Positions 62,847 through 64,000 of a stretch of DNA of 64,000 nucleotides are shown here, one piece after another. Under the pieces are notes generated by a model. It had not been told where the DNA came from. It worked only from the letters and a program-made list of their open reading frames with translations, and did not search any database. Source of the DNA: Candidatus Mailhella merdavium (GTDB lineage: Bacteria > Desulfobacterota > Desulfovibrionia > Desulfovibrionales > Desulfovibrionaceae). The stretch covers positions 62,001 to 126,000 of the forward strand of contig DWXS01000042.1 in the NCBI GenBank assembly GCA_019119045.1. The letters are read 5' to 3'. The translations under genes and the position numbers were made by a program. Every line of letters begins with the position of its first letter. The stretch's first letter is position 1.

Positions 62847-63779
62847 TTACGCATCAAGTTTAAGTACGCGCGCAGCGTTCTTGTACAGATACTTTTCCAT
62901 AACTTCAGGTTTCACCTTTGCCCAGGGGTCATCCATAAGGGCCAGCGTGGATTCCAGAGGTTCCTTCATGGAGCAGAAGGGATAACCGCTGCCATAGATG
63001 AACTGATCAGGCAGCAGATTGAGGTTGACATGATACAGCTGCGCACCGGGATGGAACATATAGATATCCGGCACAACATAGAAGTTGCCGTGTTTGGCCA
63101 TCAGACAGCAGATTTCCTGTACATAGGGATAGCCGCCATGGCACATGACAACCGTCAGGTTGGGGAACATGGACAGGAAGTGATCCAACGCGATGGGGTT
63201 GTTGTAGCCGAAGTCCGGGCCGCAGATCATGCCGCCCTGGATGTGTACAAAACCACCGGCAGACTGCACGGCTTCGGCGATGGGCAGCACTCTGGGATCT
63301 TCAATGCTGATACCGGCCGCACCGGGCTTGTAGGTAAATCCGCCGCCGGCAGCATAACCGGGTTCAAAGTTGGCGCCGGGAAGCTTATCTTCGGCAATGG
63401 CCTTGTACACGCGATCGGCTTCTTCCTTGGGATCCGCATCCAGATCCACGGCAGCCAGACCGACGATGCGATCAGGATAAGCCGCCACGAGATCGGCTAC
63501 TTCGCGGCTGGACATGGCGTTACCCTTGGCAGAGCGGCCATTGATCAGCGCACGTTCAATACCGCATTCATCCATTTCCTTGAACCACAGATCCATTGCC
63601 TCAGACGTACCGACCTTTTCCATTTCCATGGACGGGGTCATGGTCTGCGTGCCGAGGTTCCCAACATTCTTGCGTGCGCCGCAGAAGTAGTTCTTCTTGA
63701 GATAGAACAGACCGAGATAGGGCTTGATGGGGGGACGGTTACGGAAGTCGATGACGCGATATCCTCTGTTCGTACTCAT
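62847..63779 (-). CDS. Amidohydrolase-fold (TIM-barrel) protein with a degenerate metal site
   Basis: 310 residues, AAAGGAGA upstream. The family resemblance is to the amidohydrolase_2/ACMSD decarboxylase group: VIDFRNRPP at the start, ERALINGRSA, PDRIVGLAAVDLD, GGFVHIQGG near 172-180, TVVMCHGGYPYVQE near 209-222 and FIYGSGYPF near 263-271, ending in NAARVLKL. The N-terminal H-x-H is replaced by F-x-N and the usual G-S-D-Y-P Asp by Gly, so the standard metal site seems lost, while the two later His remain. It could act without metal or be a binding protein. It sits between the beta-hydroxyacid dehydrogenase and the flavin oxidoreductase gene. Confidence 0.82.
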   Translation of the reverse strand: MSTNRGYRVIDFRNRPPIKPYLGLFYLKKNYFCGARKNVGNLGTQTMTPSMEMEKVGTSEAMDLWFKEMDECGIERALINGRSAKGNAMSSREVADLVAAYPDRIVGLAAVDLDADPKEEADRVYKAIAEDKLPGANFEPGYAAGGGFTYKPGAAGISIEDPRVLPIAEAVQSAGGFVHIQGGMICGPDFGYNNPIALDHFLSMFPNLTVVMCHGGYPYVQEICCLMAKHGNFYVVPDIYMFHPGAQLYHVNLNLLPDQFIYGSGYPFCSMKEPLESTLALMDDPWAKVKPEVMEKYLYKNAARVLKLDA

Positions 63780-63842
63780 GATGGATCTCCTTTAGGTTAT
63801 AGATTTTAGATGCATGGCCCGCCGATAGGCGAAATCAAAGCA

Positions 63843-64000
63843 TCAGAGTTTCTCAGCAACGAGCAGTGCGCTCTCTTCAATGGCATCCATGGCATTACCG
63901 GCCTTGAGGGCATCGCCTATCACATGGACTTCGGGAAGTTTCCCTTCCAGCGCGGACTGAAGAGGATTGCAGGAACGGCTGCCCAGAGCCATGACAACGC
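63843..64000 (-). CDS. Flavin-dependent NADH oxidoreductase, C-terminal fragment
   Basis: The minus-strand frame is open from the window edge to a TGA at 63843-63845, giving 51 residues. They read like the C-terminus of the 2,4-dienoyl-CoA reductase/enoate reductase (old yellow enzyme plus FAD/NAD) family: VVMALGSRSC, then EVHVIGDALKAGNAMDAIEES, the conserved IGD near the flavin and the AIEE helix. Such enzymes reduce C=C bonds with NADH in anaerobes. Most of the gene lies outside the window. It is the upstream member of the cluster with the amidohydrolase-fold and dehydrogenase genes, about 63 nt before the former. Confidence 0.75.
   Translation of the reverse strand, partial: VVMALGSRSCNPLQSALEGKLPEVHVIGDALKAGNAMDAIEESALLVAEKL

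Noticed and set aside
1..64000. CRISPR array, tRNA, rRNA, prophage or restriction system
   Set aside because: No regularly spaced direct repeats, no cloverleaf or rRNA-like sequence, and no phage, toxin-antitoxin or defence genes were recognised on either strand.

Overview
The window looks like a chromosomal segment of a Desulfovibrionaceae-type bacterium (Desulfovibrionales; a relative of Desulfovibrio, Bilophila or Mailhella). The genus cannot be fixed from the sequence. The clues are a lactate-oxidation operon with a fused LUD/iron-sulfur subunit, a cytochrome c maturation cluster whose CcmE carries the C-x-x-x-Y motif of sulfate reducers, a Desulfovibrio-type outer-membrane porin, a two-subunit class I fumarase beside a malic enzyme, and generally GC-rich DNA (two AT-rich islands excepted). 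No tRNA, rRNA, CRISPR array, prophage or origin was recognised.

Layout. 1-2.3 kb: end of fumarase alpha, fumarase beta, malic enzyme (C4 metabolism). 2.6-11.4 kb: TauE/SafE permease, chemoreceptor with a sigma-28-like -10 element, a two-gene arginine operon (short N-acetylglutamate synthase-like protein, ornithine carbamoyltransferase), a small DksA-like protein, a membrane diguanylate cyclase, Hsp20, a small cysteine-pair protein and a YbaK-type deacylase. 11.4-16.5 kb: sbcDC. 16.5-17.3 kb: AT-rich island with clustered TTGAT/ATCAA motifs, then the lactate operon (FAD subunit, Fe-S subunit, LutC-like, LdhH, lactate permease) up to 24.5 kb, ended by a 63-nt near-perfect palindrome. 25-31 kb: amino-acid ABC permease and binding protein, an unknown protein, a HAD phosphatase, DksA and an RqcH-like protein. 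31-38.7 kb: MogA-like protein, NikR, FolE2 with an odd lipoprotein-like tail, ThiD, an NhaD-like antiporter with a structured leader, AroA and TyrA. 38.9-46.7 kb: CobD-like aminotransferase, CNNM/CBS protein, ccmE-F-A-B-C-D and a TPR protein. 46.7-55.4 kb: mnmE, priA, exported flavin-fold protein, unknown protein, pgpA-ruvX-mltG and a 3'-5' exonuclease. 55.9-59.4 kb: acetyltransferase, CopA and divergent CopZ. 59.8-64 kb: porin, decayed IS5-family transposase, and a minus-strand catabolic-looking cluster (beta-hydroxyacid dehydrogenase, amidohydrolase-fold protein, end of a flavin oxidoreductase).

How the genes fit together. Lactate enters through the permease and can be oxidised by two enzyme systems encoded side by side, one GlcD/GlcF-like (probably D-lactate) and one LUD-type (probably L-lactate). 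Fumarase and malic enzyme link C4 acids to pyruvate. The Ccm cluster supplies the cytochromes c such an anaerobe uses for electron transfer. The rest is mostly housekeeping.

The most unusual signals are: a dispersed intergenic repeat of about 115-145 bp in five copies, each downstream of the 3' end of a gene and in that gene's orientation; a possible ion-sensing leader RNA before the NhaD-like antiporter; the in-frame lipoprotein-like tail on FolE2; an internally duplicated membrane sensor in the diguanylate cyclase; and an amidohydrolase homologue that has lost family metal-site residues.
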